Of a stretch of DNA of 64,000 bases, positions 35,851-47,679 are shown in pieces. The notes under the pieces are model-generated. The model was not told the origin of the DNA. It worked only from the letters and a program-made list of their open reading frames with translations, and ran no database searches. Made by a program: the position numbers and the translations under genes. This stretch comes from Anisodus tanguticus (taxonomy: Eukaryota > Streptophyta > Magnoliopsida > Solanales > Solanaceae), in NCBI GenBank assembly GCA_034509755.1, contig CM067547.1, forward strand, positions 53,019,359 to 53,083,358, given 5' to 3'. The first letter of the stretch is position 1. Each line of letters opens with the position of its first letter.

Positions 35851-36961
35851 TGGGAAGATTCAACATCCCAAAATCCCGAGAAGATTAAGGAGATTATCAA
35901 TGCAGACGACGTGTATAATAACGTTTTGACATCTATCAGTTGGAAATCTTTTGGATTCAACCAAGCGAGTATGCCAATAGTTGGAAGCTCATCATCAGTT
36001 TCCGAGGGAAGAGTGCACGGAGGAAGTTTGATGGCAATGTTGGCTGGTGGTTCACGCCATTCATTAAACAGCAGCGCGGGCACAGTGATTACATCTGAGC
36101 CAGGAAGGGATGGCAACAGATCGGATCTGGACCGGATCCTACTAGATTCAGATCCAGATCCGTTTTTCATACCTGGATCCAGATCCGTTTTTCATACCTG
36201 GATCCAGATTCATCGGGTTCATAAAAATCAGATCCAAATCCGGATCCATAGGATCCACATGTAAAAAAATTTGTCTCGCTAAGAATTTTTTTTTGAACTG
36301 ATAAACAATTTTTACTTAGCTAACAGTTTACTGTGTTTCAATTTTGAAATGTCCATATGAGATATTTTGTTCGTTGTCTCGTTTTGATTGTGAGCTATTA
36401 ATTGAAAATGTTGGACAATGACAATAATTGTGGAAAATGCTGACTAGTATTTCCACAATGTAAAACCTGCATGTGCTTGGAATCTTCACAAATGAAGTGA
36501 ATATAATTTTAACTACTTGTCTATGGAGATGTTAGTCATTTACTAATATAACATTGATTTTATTATCGAAGTTACCTCTTTATTTTTGGTTTTTGAGTTA
36601 ACGCGGGGATAAATTAAACTTGTTTTCAGAATTAAACTTGCAAGGATGTGCTTAGCAATTTTAAGAAAATACTTATAAAATTACATTCTAGGTCATGAAT
36701 ATATTTAATAAAAAACGGATCCACAGGTCGGATCTGGACCGGATACGGATCTCAAATACAAGATCCAGATCCGATCCGTCAGAAACGGATCCGGGTCCGA
36801 ACCGGATCCGTCGGGTCCGATCCGGATCCGTCGGGTCCAAATTTTGAAGATCCATATCCTATAAAATGGATTTGGATCCACCGGATCCGAACCGGGTCCA
36901 GTATCCATTGCCATCTCTAGAGCCAGGCAAACCTTTTGTAACGCCAAAGAACTGGACATGA
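35817..36961 (+). pseudogene. Unidentified gene, last exon split by a MITE
   Basis: An acceptor 'tatag' at 35812-35816 is followed by an open frame from ATG 35818 (MIIYHDPELKSWEDSTSQ...) with balanced composition, including ISWKSFGFNQASMPIVG and a Ser/Gly-rich GGSLMAMLAGGSRHSLNSS. At 36104 it runs into an 815-base hAT-type MITE. Leaving out the MITE and one copy of its target duplication, the frame continues from SEPG to KPFVTPKNWT and a stop at 36959-36961. With the MITE it reads into element sequence and stops at 36262-36264. Another frame just after, from the ATG at 36958, encodes a hydrophobic stretch (RYFISVVILGIFATFVSFLL), so a frameshift variant ending in a membrane helix is possible. 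I do not recognise the family; upstream exons were not found. The gene may still work with an altered C-terminus. Confidence 0.5.
36105..36919. mobile_element. hAT-type non-autonomous element
   Basis: It is flanked by GAGCCAGG at 36097-36104 and 36920-36927, a perfect 8-base duplication as made by hAT transposases. The terminal inverted repeats are 'aagggatggcaa' and, read inward from the right, 'tagagatggcaa', close to the usual hAT end TAGGGATGGCAA. Subterminal regions are dense in 'ggatccg'/'cggatcc' units and include a direct repeat of 'gatccgtttttcatacctgg'. It has no transposase frame. A fragment of its right end recurs at 41130-41219. Confidence 0.9.
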
Positions 36962-37280
36962 GGTACTTCATTTCGGTTGTAATACTTGGAATTTTTGCAA
37001 CATTTGTGTCATTTTTGTTATCAAGCTTGTTCACTATTATGGTGATTGAGAAGCTGTTCTCTTTCATTTATGCAGTCGGTTTCGACTCAAACTTGTTACT
37101 GTTATATGTATAGTGGTAATAATGTACGTAGCTTTTTCTTGTAGCTGTGATCTTGTAAATATTTTGGAATAGCATGTGTAACTCATTGTTGAAGATGTTT
37201 CTATAACATGCTTTTTATCCCCAAGTTTCAAGTCTGATAACATTGCTATTATTCTGTACTTGTCATGTTAAAGTTCTGAT

Positions 37281-37396
37281 CTATGTTGCTCGGGCTCTTC
37301 GAAAAATGTCGACGGATGTGTGTCAGATCCTATGTACATTTTTAGAAGATCCGACATAGATATAGCATAAATTTTGGAGAGTCCAAGCAACATATG
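37281..37396. mobile_element. Short foldback MITE, copy 3
   Basis: It runs from 'ctatgttgctcgggctcttc' to 'ggagagtccaagcaacatat'. The inner arms 'tgtgtgtcagatcc' and 'agatccgacatagata' are loosely inverted. It is the same family as at 19234 and 34516. Confidence 0.65.
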
Positions 37397-37591
37397 TTCA
37401 GATATCCCCAAAGAGGTTTAGTCTAAGAAGTGCTGTAATAATTCATTTGGTATATTCCAATTCATTACTACTATTTTCATGCCCGGTGGTTAAAATACTA
37501 TAATAAGTGTTGTTCATTTATTATGCTTTACTTGTCAGTATTTCCAATTTTTTTATTTTTCAAAGGATTTAAGTTGTATGCGTTGATATCA

Positions 37592-37800
37592 GGGGCGGAG
37601 CCACAGCTCGGCAAGGGTGTTCACCCTTCGTCGGAAAATTATGTTGGGTATATAGGTGAATTTTTGTAATATATGAGATAACACCACATAGTGAACACCC
37701 TTGAAACAACTGTGAACCGCAGCTCAATTGTTAAGGGTGTTCAAAGTGGTCCGAATGCTGCAGGCTTCGATCCCTGCTAGACGCAAATGTTCAATTTTTT
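37592..37800. repeat. Dispersed 'gggcggagccac' repeat
   Basis: It starts 'aggggcggagccacagctcg' and 'aagggtgttcacccttcg', with 'gtgaacacccttgaaac' and 'aagggtgttcaaagtgg' later, which form inverted and direct repeats of one another. A phrase 'gcttcgatccctgctagacg' resembles a tRNA B box. This sequence start is common in Solanaceae introns and intergenic DNA. I could not decide between a MITE and a SINE-MITE composite. Confidence 0.5.
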
Positions 37801-39540
37801 TTACAAATAAAAGCAAAATTTATGACAAGCATTGCAGATTTATATTGATTGCAATACTAATGCCCTTTTTACTCTCTTTTCTTTTAAATGTTTCACAATC
37901 ATTAAAGAGGTACGTTACAAAAGTTTCACTATACTTTTTTGAAAATTCTAAATTATATCAGCACCGTCTAAATACTTACTAATTATGTATTAATTCTACC
38001 AAACATATCTTTAGAAGTGAATAATTTTTTCTTTTATTCTTTTTATAACAAAATTGCAAACATTAACAACAACATATCCAGTGAAATTCCACAATGTGAG
38101 TTTGGGGAGGGTTTTATACAAAATTGGATAATGAAAAATGTAGTTCAATATAAACTTGTACATTGATATATTATTATTTTAAAAATCTAATAAAGTGCTC
38201 GACTAAATTTATAAAAACCTTATTTTTAAATTTATTGATGTTTATCACACCGTATGATGCCCGAATATATTTAGTACTTTTTTTTTTTAAAGTATGTTTG
38301 ACTTGCTTTTCAATTACTCGAAAAATTTATTTAAAATCTCGTCGTCCCCACTCGTTGACGTCGTCGCCTGCTTCGCTCTTCTCTGGTTCTCTTTTTATTC
38401 TCTTTTGTTACATTTCAATATTTCATTTTTATTGATGTATGGTAGTTTTCTTCACTGGACTCCTTTGAGTGATTTTTTTTGCTCAATCAAAACTTTCTAT
38501 GAAAACTCAAAAACACATTTCAAATTTAGTGTATGGATAATGCTCTGAGGACAAACTACGAAGAAAAATGGCAAAACCTAGTATGTAGTTTCATTTAAAA
38601 AATTTGGTGCACCCACTCATTGAATTCTTTTTACCTTACAAGTCTGAACACTCTTACTCAAATTCTTGGCTTCGTTACTGATTGACATATAAACCAAATT
38701 TTATACCATCAATTTAATTTAATTGATTATACCAAGTTATTACTCTCTTTCATGTTACTATATGAATTACATGTTTTAGGTCAGTCTAACTTAATGGTAT
38801 AAAAATGTATACACCCTTAAAGTGTGTAGTATGACAAAAAGTCATTTCTAGAAATATGTTTTCCACGAGGAAGTAAACTTGTGGTCATTTGGTGTTTGGT
38901 TATTAAAAAAGAAGGAAAAATCTCTTTTCTCACTTATGAGTGAGTCATATTACTTACTTCAACTACCTTAAATATAAATATTGTTATTAATTTTTTAATA
39001 CATAAAATGTTCATCAAGCACTCTCTTCTCTCTAATTTGCTAATATTATTATTAATTTAAATACTTTTTTTTTTTTTGAATTTATTTTTTCCTTCATTGC
39101 CGATGTGACCTTGAAAGGGTGTTGCATTGGAGTTGGCCATGTATTAATTCAATCTAATCGAGCTATTTGATTAAGTAAAAGTGAAGGAAATATTTTCTGT
39201 AATGATTTCATTCCATAATGTCATATTATATATAAGTTTACAAGCTTTAATTTAGGTTACAATTATGGTAGAATATACTAATAATATACTAAGAATATTT
39301 ATACCTAAATATAAATTATTTACATTGATTATGGAAATAATCAATGATTATTTTCATAATCTATCATTCCCCCACAGTCTTAGCGGGAGGTTCTCGTACG
39401 CTGAGATTGTCCCTGAAATCATTAAAGAGTATCCGCGGAATACCTTTTGTTAATATATCGGCTATCTGATAGCGAGTCGAGACATGGAGAACACGGACTT
39501 GTCCACGTGCAACCTTTTCACGGACAAATAAAATATTCAT

Positions 39541-41129
39541 CTATATATGTTTAATGCATTGATGTTGTACGGAGTTCCCTGAAAAATACATCGCACTCAC
39601 ATTATCACAATAAACCACAATTGTCTTTTTTATTGGACAATGAAGCTCCAATAAGAGATTATTGAGCCAACATAATTCAGAGACAACATTCGCTACCCCT
39701 CTATACTCAGCTTCAACACTAGACCGAGAGAGCGTGGGTTGGCGTTTGGACGACCACGAGATCAATTGTCTCCGAGAAATACACAATAACCAGAGGTGAA
39801 ACGTCTAGTATCCAGGAATCCTCCCCAATCAGCATCGGTATAAGACGTGAGATCGGAGATGGCTGACTTGTACAGATGTAAGCCAAAATCAAGAGTACCC
39901 TGAATATACCGCAAAATTCATTTGATAGCACCCATATGTTCCTCCTTCGAGTCGTGCATATGTAGACATATTTGTTGAATAGCATATGAGATATCCGGTC
40001 TTGTAAAAGTGAGATATTGCAATGCCCCTACTAAACTGTGGTAATGTGTCTGATCACCGTATGGAGACCCTGAAGAGTTACTCAACTTAGCCTTGGTATC
40101 CACCGGTGTAGGTGACGGCTTATAGGAAGACATGTCAGCTCTGTCAATTATCTCCTCAACATATTTTCTTTGGCAAAGAAATAGACCACCTGCATGTTGA
40201 GTTACACCAATGCCCAAAAAATAGTTCAAATGACTCAAATCCTTCATAGCAAATTCAGATGCAAGCAGGGAAATAATTGATTGGCGAAGAGAGACATATG
40301 ACGTTGTGAGGATGATGTCATCCACATAGATAAGAAAGTATGTCATGTAATTCCATTTCTAATAAATGAACAAATACCGATCGAATTTGCTATGTGAGAA
40401 TCCCAGTGTGGAAACAAATCCAGCAAACCTGTTATACCATGATCGGGGGGGATTGTTTGAGACCTTATAAAGATTTCTTCAACAAGCAAACATAATCAAG
40501 ATGAATAGGATCTCGGAACCCCAAAGGCTGGTGCATGTAAATTGTTTCCTATAGGTAACCATGTAGGAATACATTTTTACATCCAACTGATAAATGGACC
40601 ATGATTTTGACACAGTCATGCTGAGAACTGTCCGGATAGTTGCTGGTTTAACCATTAGGCATTTAGGCTAAACCTACTGAGACCTGCCATCACCAACAAG
40701 ACGAGCTTTGTGCCTCTCAAAGGAACCATCAAATTTCTTTTTATGACAAAAAATCCACATAGAGCATATTATGTTTACATTAGAAGGACGGGACACCAAC
40801 TCCCACATCTAATTTTTAATAAGAGCATCAATTTCATCTAACATGGTAGCTTTCCAATTCGGGTCCGATAAAGCAGCTTTTGGATTTTTGGGAATCGGGA
40901 TGGTTGGACAGAGGATGTTATATTAAAATGACGCTTAGGCCGAAAAATCTCATGCATGGAATGAGTTTCAATGGACCTGGGTGGGGCCGAGACAGACTGT
41001 TGGGGTAGTGGAATGTTCTGGGTTTGATTTTCGATAATTGGACTGGGTCGAGAGGGACTGCTCGGTTGGGCTTGAGGCATTGGCCTAAGGACCCGGGTCG
41101 GTGAAGAGGGAGAGGGAAGCAGTGGGCTT
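39541..41129 (-). pseudogene. Copia reverse transcriptase/RNase H remnant
   Basis: From right to left: a Pro/Ser-rich linker (41129-40838) ahead of the enzyme; broken reverse transcriptase at about 40680-40440; the YVDD box at 40346-40300 (FLIYVDDIILTTS) with MKDLSHLNYFLGI and ALQYLTFTRPDISYAIQ; and RNase H at 39985-39541 with VEAEYRGVANVVSEL and VYCDNVSAMYFSGNSVQHQ. Several frameshifts and stops show that it is dead. It resembles the fragment at 29903-34225 in sequence and domain spacing. Confidence 0.8.
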
Positions 41130-41219
41130 TCAGGTCCAAATTTTGAAGATCCATATCCTATAAAACGGATCTGGATCCACCGGATCCGGACCGGGTCCAG
41201 GATCCACTGCCATCTCTAG
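41130..41219. mobile_element. Right-end fragment of the hAT-type MITE
   Basis: 'ccaaattttgaagatccata', 'tcctataaaa', 'ggatctggatccaccgg' and the terminal 'ccactgccatctcta' follow the same order as in the right end of the element at 36105-36919 (36837-36919). The left end is missing. It is inside the Copia element at the point where protease and integrase are missing. Confidence 0.85.
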
Positions 41220-41399
41220 CTGCCAGTGGGGTTAGTTCTGCCCTTGTTGCATGTGGCTACCGCCTCCGCCGGAGTGGCTCCTACTACCACAACCCCGCCT
41301 CTTTCCACAATTATTTTTTCCTTTGTTGTTGTTGCGATTTTGGCCCCGTTTTGTTCCATTGTTGTTGCGATTTGAACCAATGCCCGAACCAAAATTTTA

Positions 41400-42228
41400 A
41401 GGGCCAAAATCATCGACAGACGCGTTGGTGGAAAGGAGGGCGGTGCCGGCATTGTTTGTCGTCGTCGCCGCCTGTTTTAATTTTCGAGTTTCTTCAAGAA
41501 TCAACCTCGAACGAGCCTCATAAAATGGTGGTAACAGGTTACTTTGTTGAATGAACGTAGCAACCTCATTATATTGTTCATTCAAACCCACAATGTTGGA
41601 TAACTAACCTTTGATTTGTCACTGGTGCACCAACGTTGGATAGTTGATCGGCAAATATTTTTAACTCTTGACAATATGCGAAGACGTTTGGAAATTCATC
41701 CAATTTGATATTAGTGAATTGATTTTCAAGATAAACCACACGAGAAATCTTGTTATCTTGAAAAATATTTTGCAAAAGCTCCCATGCTTGTTGCGCCGTA
41801 GAATCTGGTTCCAAAATGGTGTGCAAAAGGTCATTTGATATGGTATCGTAAATCCATTGAAGGACTATAGCATCCAAGCGAGACCAAAGAGTCATGTCAA
41901 TATCGGTGGATTTTTCCATGACCCTCGATTGAGACTTTGGATGAAGAATATGGTCGATGACTTGGTATGCGCAACAATGGATTTTGAATAACTCCCCCCA
42001 AGATGAATATTGCCCTTTTTCCATCTCAAGTATTACCGGAATGAAGTTCTTGACATTGTTTACGGCAAGAGCGGGATGAAATTTGTGTTGGTCGGCCATT
42101 GTTGTCCTAGAGAAAGGAGAAAAAACAAGGAAGAGAAGGCCGGAAAAGAAGAAAAAAATTAGGGTTGGGCTAGAGTTAATTTTTGGCTCTTGATACCATG
42201 AAGGAAATATTTTCCGTAATGATTTCAT
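41400..42228 (-). pseudogene. Copia gag of the deleted element
   Basis: From ATG at about 42100 on the minus strand (MADQHKFHPALAVNNVKNFI) the frame gives a typical Copia gag, with SWGELFKIHCCAYQVIDHIL, DAIVLQWIYDTISNDLL and AWELLQNIFQDNKISRVVYL. It ends in its frame near 41578; the rest (ANV-type CFE... LNEQYNEVATFIQQSNLLPP, 41591-41400) continues in a shifted frame. The length to that point is about 200 residues. Gag forms the particle in which the element is copied. Here it is broken by a frameshift near 41600. Confidence 0.8.
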
Positions 42229-42369
42229 TTCATAATGTCATATTATATACAAGTTTACAAGCCTTAATTTTGGCTACAATTATGGTAGAATATACTAAGA
42301 ATATTTACACCTAAATATAAATTATTTACATTTATTATGGAAATAATCAATTATTTCCATAATCTATCA

Positions 42370-43567
42370 AAAAGAAACTAGATGTAGTGATATTAGAATT
42401 GAAAAGGGAAAATGGTTAACTATAAATTCTTCTTAAGAAATAAAAATAATTATTTCAACAAAGAAAGTCTTCAGTCAGAAAAATGGAAATATAAACATTG
42501 ATTGACATGTATTAGACCTAGAGAGAAGCGACAATATTTTAATGCCGTAACATTCATATACGATAATTAATTAATTTCAGCTTTCTATGATTTATTATAT
42601 ACTCTATGCTTACAATGAATAATTTTTTTTCTAAATAAATATTTACTACATATAGCTGTTTGATGACATAATCTAATTTGGAATTTGGATCATTCCTTAC
42701 TATTCCTAACTGGCAACTAGCAAATCAAAGAAGTCTATATGTCAAATTTTTTAAAGGATCAATGAGAATAATTGCAATAAAGAAACATTTTTTGGAAGGC
42801 AACTTTTTTCCTATTCCTAACTGGCAAACCAAAGAAGTGTCTATCTCAAAATTTTATAGGTTGAATGGAAAAAAATACAAAAAGAGAAAGATCAAAGGAT
42901 GCAAATTATGGTAATCTATGGATTCTCCATTTATTTTCCACCTCAACGAGAGTCATTTCCGACTTATCTCGTAATCATATTCTTTTAGCTATATATGAAT
43001 TATATCACGAGTGTGTATCTGATACTAAATGTGTAAGCATTTGACATCGAAATAGAGAGCACTTTTGAAATGGACTTAATAATTAAATGCTTTTAACAGT
43101 TATTCATCCATCCAATATTTATTGTGCGCAAGATACTGATACACTAGAAATGCATCCTTCCCAATCCTTTTATACTAGGAAAAGGTCCTCAATGTTCTAA
43201 CGCCCATATAAAATATAAATCGAACTTATCAACCACTCACAAGATAACAAAAGGTCTTCTAGTTTGCTCTCAAAGACAATCCACCCAACCCTTTCTATAT
43301 GCACTTATTATCTTTCACTAAATTTGACATACAGAAAAAAAAACTGCCCCATTCTCACTTATATTACATCATTTCTAATACAAATATGTCATGTTCTTTT
43401 CTTTTCTTACTTTGGGCATTAGATATATAAAGTTTAATTCAAATTATATCATTTTTCCCTTACTGTTCCAATATACTCTTTGGCGGTGCGAGTATATCAA
43501 TTACAATCAGATCTTGATCTATAACAATTATTCTATAACATCTCACTATAACAATTAAAAAAAAAAA
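42370..43567. other. Intergenic DNA between two Copia elements
   Basis: AT-rich, without a supported gene. It includes the small duplication described separately, and from about 43500 a 'tataacatctcactataaca' sequence of the same AT-rich family as at 19860-20335, into which the next element has inserted. Confidence 0.4.
42695..42875 (+). repeat. Small tandem duplication
   Basis: 'ctattcctaactggcaa' followed by 'caaagaagt' and 'tctat' occurs at about 42701-42740 and again at about 42812-42848. The copies are about 110 bases apart. There is no sign of function. Confidence 0.6.
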
Positions 43568-43879
43568 TGTTATAAAACAATAAACTAAAGCAAGAATATT
43601 TGTAGAGAAAGAGAGAAGAAATCTCTTATTTCTTTTGATGGATGAAATACAATGAGGGGAACATCTCTATTTATAGGAGAAAATTAACTTGATCCCAAAG
43701 TTATTAGTCTTAATATTTCTCCTAAAGATAGACATCCACAATGTATGATAGTATATAACGCTCCCCCTTGGATGTCTATTTTGATAGATAATATGCCTCA
43801 TTAAAACCTTACTAGAAAAAACTCAGTGTGAAAAATTCTAGTGAAGGAAAAAGAGTACACATTTATAATAATACACATT

Positions 43880-46800
43880 TTGGTTGTCTCATTAAAAACC
43901 TTACAAGAAAAACCTAGTGGGAAAAAACCTTATACGAAAAAAAGAGTACAACATGTATTAACTACCCTAATGAGAACTTCAGTCCAAATGCTTGAGTCTT
44001 TGCATTTCAATCTTGTGCACTATCATCTCGAAAGTTGCAGTTGGTAGAGACTTAGTGAACAAATTAGTCATATTATCACTTGAACGAATCTGTTGCACGT
44101 TGATATCACAATTCTTTTGGAGCTCGTGTGAGGAACAACTTTGGTGAAATGCGCTTTGTCCTGTCTCCTTTTATGAATCATCCCTTCAATCGAGCAATGC
44201 ATGCTGCATTATCTTCATATAAGATTGTGGGTATTTTGTCACATTTCAAACCACACTTTTCTCGAATGAGATGTATTATTGACCTCAACCACATAACTTC
44301 TCAGCATGCTTCATGAATTGCTATTATCTCAGCATGATTTGATGAGGTAGCTACGATAGACTATTTTGTAGATCGCCAAGATATGGTAGCCCCTCACATA
44401 TAAACACATAGCATGTTTGAGATCTAGCTTTGTGTGGGTCAGATAAATACCTTGCATCGACATAACCAACAAGTTCGGGACTGCAATTGTTAGAATAAAA
44501 TAAGCCCAAATCGATTGTCCCTTTTAGATACCGCAATATGTATTTAATTCTGTTCTAGTGTCTCTTGTAAGATCACAACTATATCTTGCTAACACATTAA
44601 CTGAAAATGCTATGTCAGTCCTTGTGGTATTGGCAAGATACATTAGTGCACCGATTGCACTAAGATATGGTACTTCAGGACCATGAATTTTCTCATTCTT
44701 TTCTTGAGGTCGAAACAGATCTTTATTCACATCAAGTGATCAAACATCATCGGAGTACTTAATGGGTGTGCTTCATCCATATAAAATCATTTCAACACTT
44801 TTTCTGTATATGCAGATTGATGGACAAAGACACAATTTGTCAAATGTTCAATTTGAAAACCAAGACATACTTTTGTCTTTCCAAGATCTTTCATCTCAAA
44901 TTTCTTCTTTAGATAATCAATTGCCCTTTTGAGCTCTGCAGGAGTTCCAATGAGGTTTATGTCGTCAACATATACAACAAGTACTATAAATTCTGATATT
45001 GTTTTCTTTATAAAAACACATGGACAAATGAAATCATTTGTGTAGCCTTCCTTTAACAAATACTCACTAAGGCGGTTATACCACATGCGTCCGGATTGCT
45101 TTAAATCATACAATAATCTTTGCAATCTGATTGAGTTCATTTTTCGAGACTTCGAACTACATGCTTCAGGCATCTTAAATTCTTCAGGAATTTTCATATA
45201 TATTTCATTTCCAAGTGGTCTATAGAGATATGTTGTAACCACATCCATTAAGTGCAACTCAAGTCTCTCATGGACAGCGAAACTAATGAGATAACATAAC
45301 GTTATTGCATCCATAATGGGTGAGTACGTCTCTTCATAATTGACGCCATGCCTTTGTGAAAATCCTTGTGCAACAAGGCGTGCCTTATATCTTTGTATCT
45401 CATTTTTCTCATTTCTTTTCCGTACAAAAAACCATTTATAACCAACATGTTTAATACCATTAGGTGTTTGGACTACAGGTCCAAAAACTCCCCGTTTGGT
45501 AAGTGAGTTTAACTCTGATTGAATTGCCTCTTGCCACTTTGGCCAATCACATCTTTCTTGGCATTCTTTAACAGATTGGGGTTCAAGATCCTCACTATCT
45601 TTCATAATTCTAGTTGCAACATTATATGCAAAGACATAATCCATATTTATTTTCAAGCGATTCAAATTAGTCCTAACATTAATTGAATTTATTGATATTT
45701 CTTCATTTTCTTGAGTTTGAGGCTCATTGATTTCTTCAAGAATATCAGGGTTGATCAAATCTTGCATTTCTTTATGAGATTTTTCTTAGTGTCATCTTGA
45801 CCATTTATTTTTATTTTTCTAGGATTCTGATCCTTAGAACCCAATGGTCTACCATGCTTCAGGAGTGATTTGGACTCATTTGCTATGACACTAGTAGATG
45901 GTCCTATAGGAACATCAATCCGAATTGGGAAATTCTCTGCAGGGATATGTGATTTAGTAATCATTTTCAAATATGTAAATGCGTCTGGCATTCGATTTGC
46001 TATTTTCTGCAAGTGAATAATCTTTTGGACCTCTTGCTCACAAATAGAAGCATGTGGATCAAGATGAGACAATGATGGATTATTCCACAAAATTTTTCTT
46101 TTTATTTGATTATTCTCTCCCCCTAATTTTGAAAAAATCAAATCGACAATCAGCAAATCGAGCGGTGAACAAATATCCTATTAATGATTCAAGTTAGAGA
46201 ATAATGGAGGGCGATTCAAACCTAACATATATTCCTAATCTTCTTTGGGGAATCCATCTTTGTGCATCATGGTAGATTAATTAATCATATACAACACATA
46301 AGAAAACTGTTAGATGGAAATATTTGGTTCCTGACCCTGAACCAATTGTGAGGGAAGAATTTATCATAATTTATTGGTCCGAAACATACAAGTTTTGTTG
46401 TATGCAATATATCATATTTAGATCAATACATGAAGTTTTGTTCTCATAAGCAATGGTTTAGCTATTTATCGGAGGCATTCAACGCCAAATCAGCTTGGAT
46501 ATAAACCATCATTAACAAGATGAATTATCTTGATTGCATAATCTGAAAATTGTGCTCTCAACTCAATTATTTTGAGCAAGTAACTTTGCATATGTCAAAC
46601 TACGGGTTGACAATAATAAACACATATATGACCGTCATATCGATGCATCTATTTAAGACATCACATAACAGGTGAACGGGTCCATATTCACCTTTTATAT
46701 TATTATTTTTTCAAAATTTAGGGAATTTAATCCGAACATTAGCAAGTATAATTAACTTATCATGAGAACAAGCAACAAAAATAAATTCTTGAAGAATCTT

Positions 46801-46900
46801 CTAGTTCTTCAATATATGTCAAATACTCAATTTGTACATCATATTTGAATCGGGATGGCCAAACCGCTCATGCCGACTAATAAAATTATTTATACTAGTA
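43880..46900 (-). pseudogene. Copia integrase-reverse transcriptase-RNase H
   Basis: Integrase is badly decayed at about 46900-46600 on the minus strand (HERFGHPDSNMMYKL, GEYGPVHLLCDV). A linker runs 46156-45755. Reverse transcriptase is a long open frame, 45767-44787 (326 residues): GIKHVGYKWFFVRKRNE, YKARLVAQGFSQRHGVNYEE, LLYDLKQSGRMWYNRL and VVYVDDINLIGT, with the YVDD catalytic pair intact, ending MKDLGKTKVCLGFQIEHL. RNase H follows in pieces at 44730-43880 (AIGALMYLANTTRTDIAF, MRYLKGTIDLGLFY), with stops. The reverse transcriptase frame is much better kept than its neighbours, but the whole cannot be translated. Confidence 0.85.
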
Positions 46901-47339
46901 AACTTCAAGTTTACCATAGCATATGCTATCTGTTTTAGTAAACTTCTGATTTACTATGACATAAATTTTATATTAATATAAATTTCTAGTTTATCACGCA
47001 TATTTGTAGTACAATTTGAAGAATAAGGCGGGTAACATTTAATATACATATTTCTTACCCACTATATATGTAATTCTCCAATCGTTTATAGCTTCAATAC
47101 GACAACAACTTACTTTAGTAAACTTCGGGTTTACTGCAACTTGTGTTTCGATCATAACAACTTCCTATATTACAATATAGAATGAATGACGTAATAGTAA
47201 ATAAACTCTTTGGGAGCTTTCAATTTATTTATCATAATCAGATATTGTTTGGACACTACTAGTGTCACGATTCTTGTAGAAAAATAATTAGCCTCTTCTG
47301 GACCTTGATCATTATTTTTATACTATCAAATATTGCTTA

Positions 47340-47480
47340 GAAACTGATGGTGTTGTGAAAGAAATTCTACTACTTCGGGAGTAAAGTTCCAAGTCCTACT
47401 ATTTCAGGAGTAGAATTTAAAGCTTGCTACTTCGGGAGCAGATTTCTGAGTTTACTACTTCAGGAGTAAATCATATAATA
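47340..47480. repeat. 'tacttcgggagta' short repeats in the Copia element
   Basis: The unit 'tacttcaggagtaaa' or 'tacttcgggagcaga' appears four times between 47367 and 47472, about 27-30 bases apart. A further copy, 'gctacttcaggagcaaatc', lies at 54436-54455. With the nested element (47680-54412) removed, both belong to the same array. Function unknown. Confidence 0.65.
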
Positions 47481-47679
47481 TTCAAAATATTTCTTCTAAA
47501 TTATTCTACCTCTTCTGGAAATGGGCCGTGATATCTTCACAACCAAGTACATGTTTGTATTTATAGGCTTTACAATATTATCACATTCACTTCAGGGAAT
47601 GAATCTGTATTTGTTTCTTCAGGCAATGGAATCAAATCACATGAACGTGTCTTAAGCATATCAAATTATGATCGCCTAG

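Larger units (their letters stand above)
36962..39181. other. 3' flank of the unidentified gene and repeat-rich intergenic DNA
   Basis: About 36962-37200 is probably 3' UTR of the gene on the left, in view of its T-rich character. It then contains the foldback repeat at 37281-37396 and a dispersed repeat from 37592. From 37900 to 39180 the sequence is AT-rich with no exon or RNA gene that I can support. Confidence 0.4.
39182..42369 (-). mobile_element. Internally deleted Copia element
   Basis: Target duplication AAAAG is at 39177-39181 and 42370-42374. LTRs are 39182-39366 and 42199-42369, both starting 'tgaaggaaatattttc' and ending 'cataatctatca'. The primer site inside the right LTR is TGGTATCAAGAGCC on the minus strand, and the purine tract by the left LTR is TGTGGGGGAA. 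The internal part is only 2.8 kb: gag is present, but protease and integrase are gone, and reverse transcriptase is incomplete. A piece of the hAT-type MITE sits where the missing part should be (41130-41219). Confidence 0.92.

Noticed and set aside
36705..37067. Minus-strand frame of 120 codons with repeated GPDPT/GSDP residues
   Set aside because: It is built from the ggatccg repeats of the hAT-type MITE and continues into host 3' flank; no protein is supported.
38163..38548. Hydrophobic frames of 84-90 codons
   Set aside because: T-rich DNA gives Phe/Leu/Ile-rich translations by chance; no family signature, no splice context.
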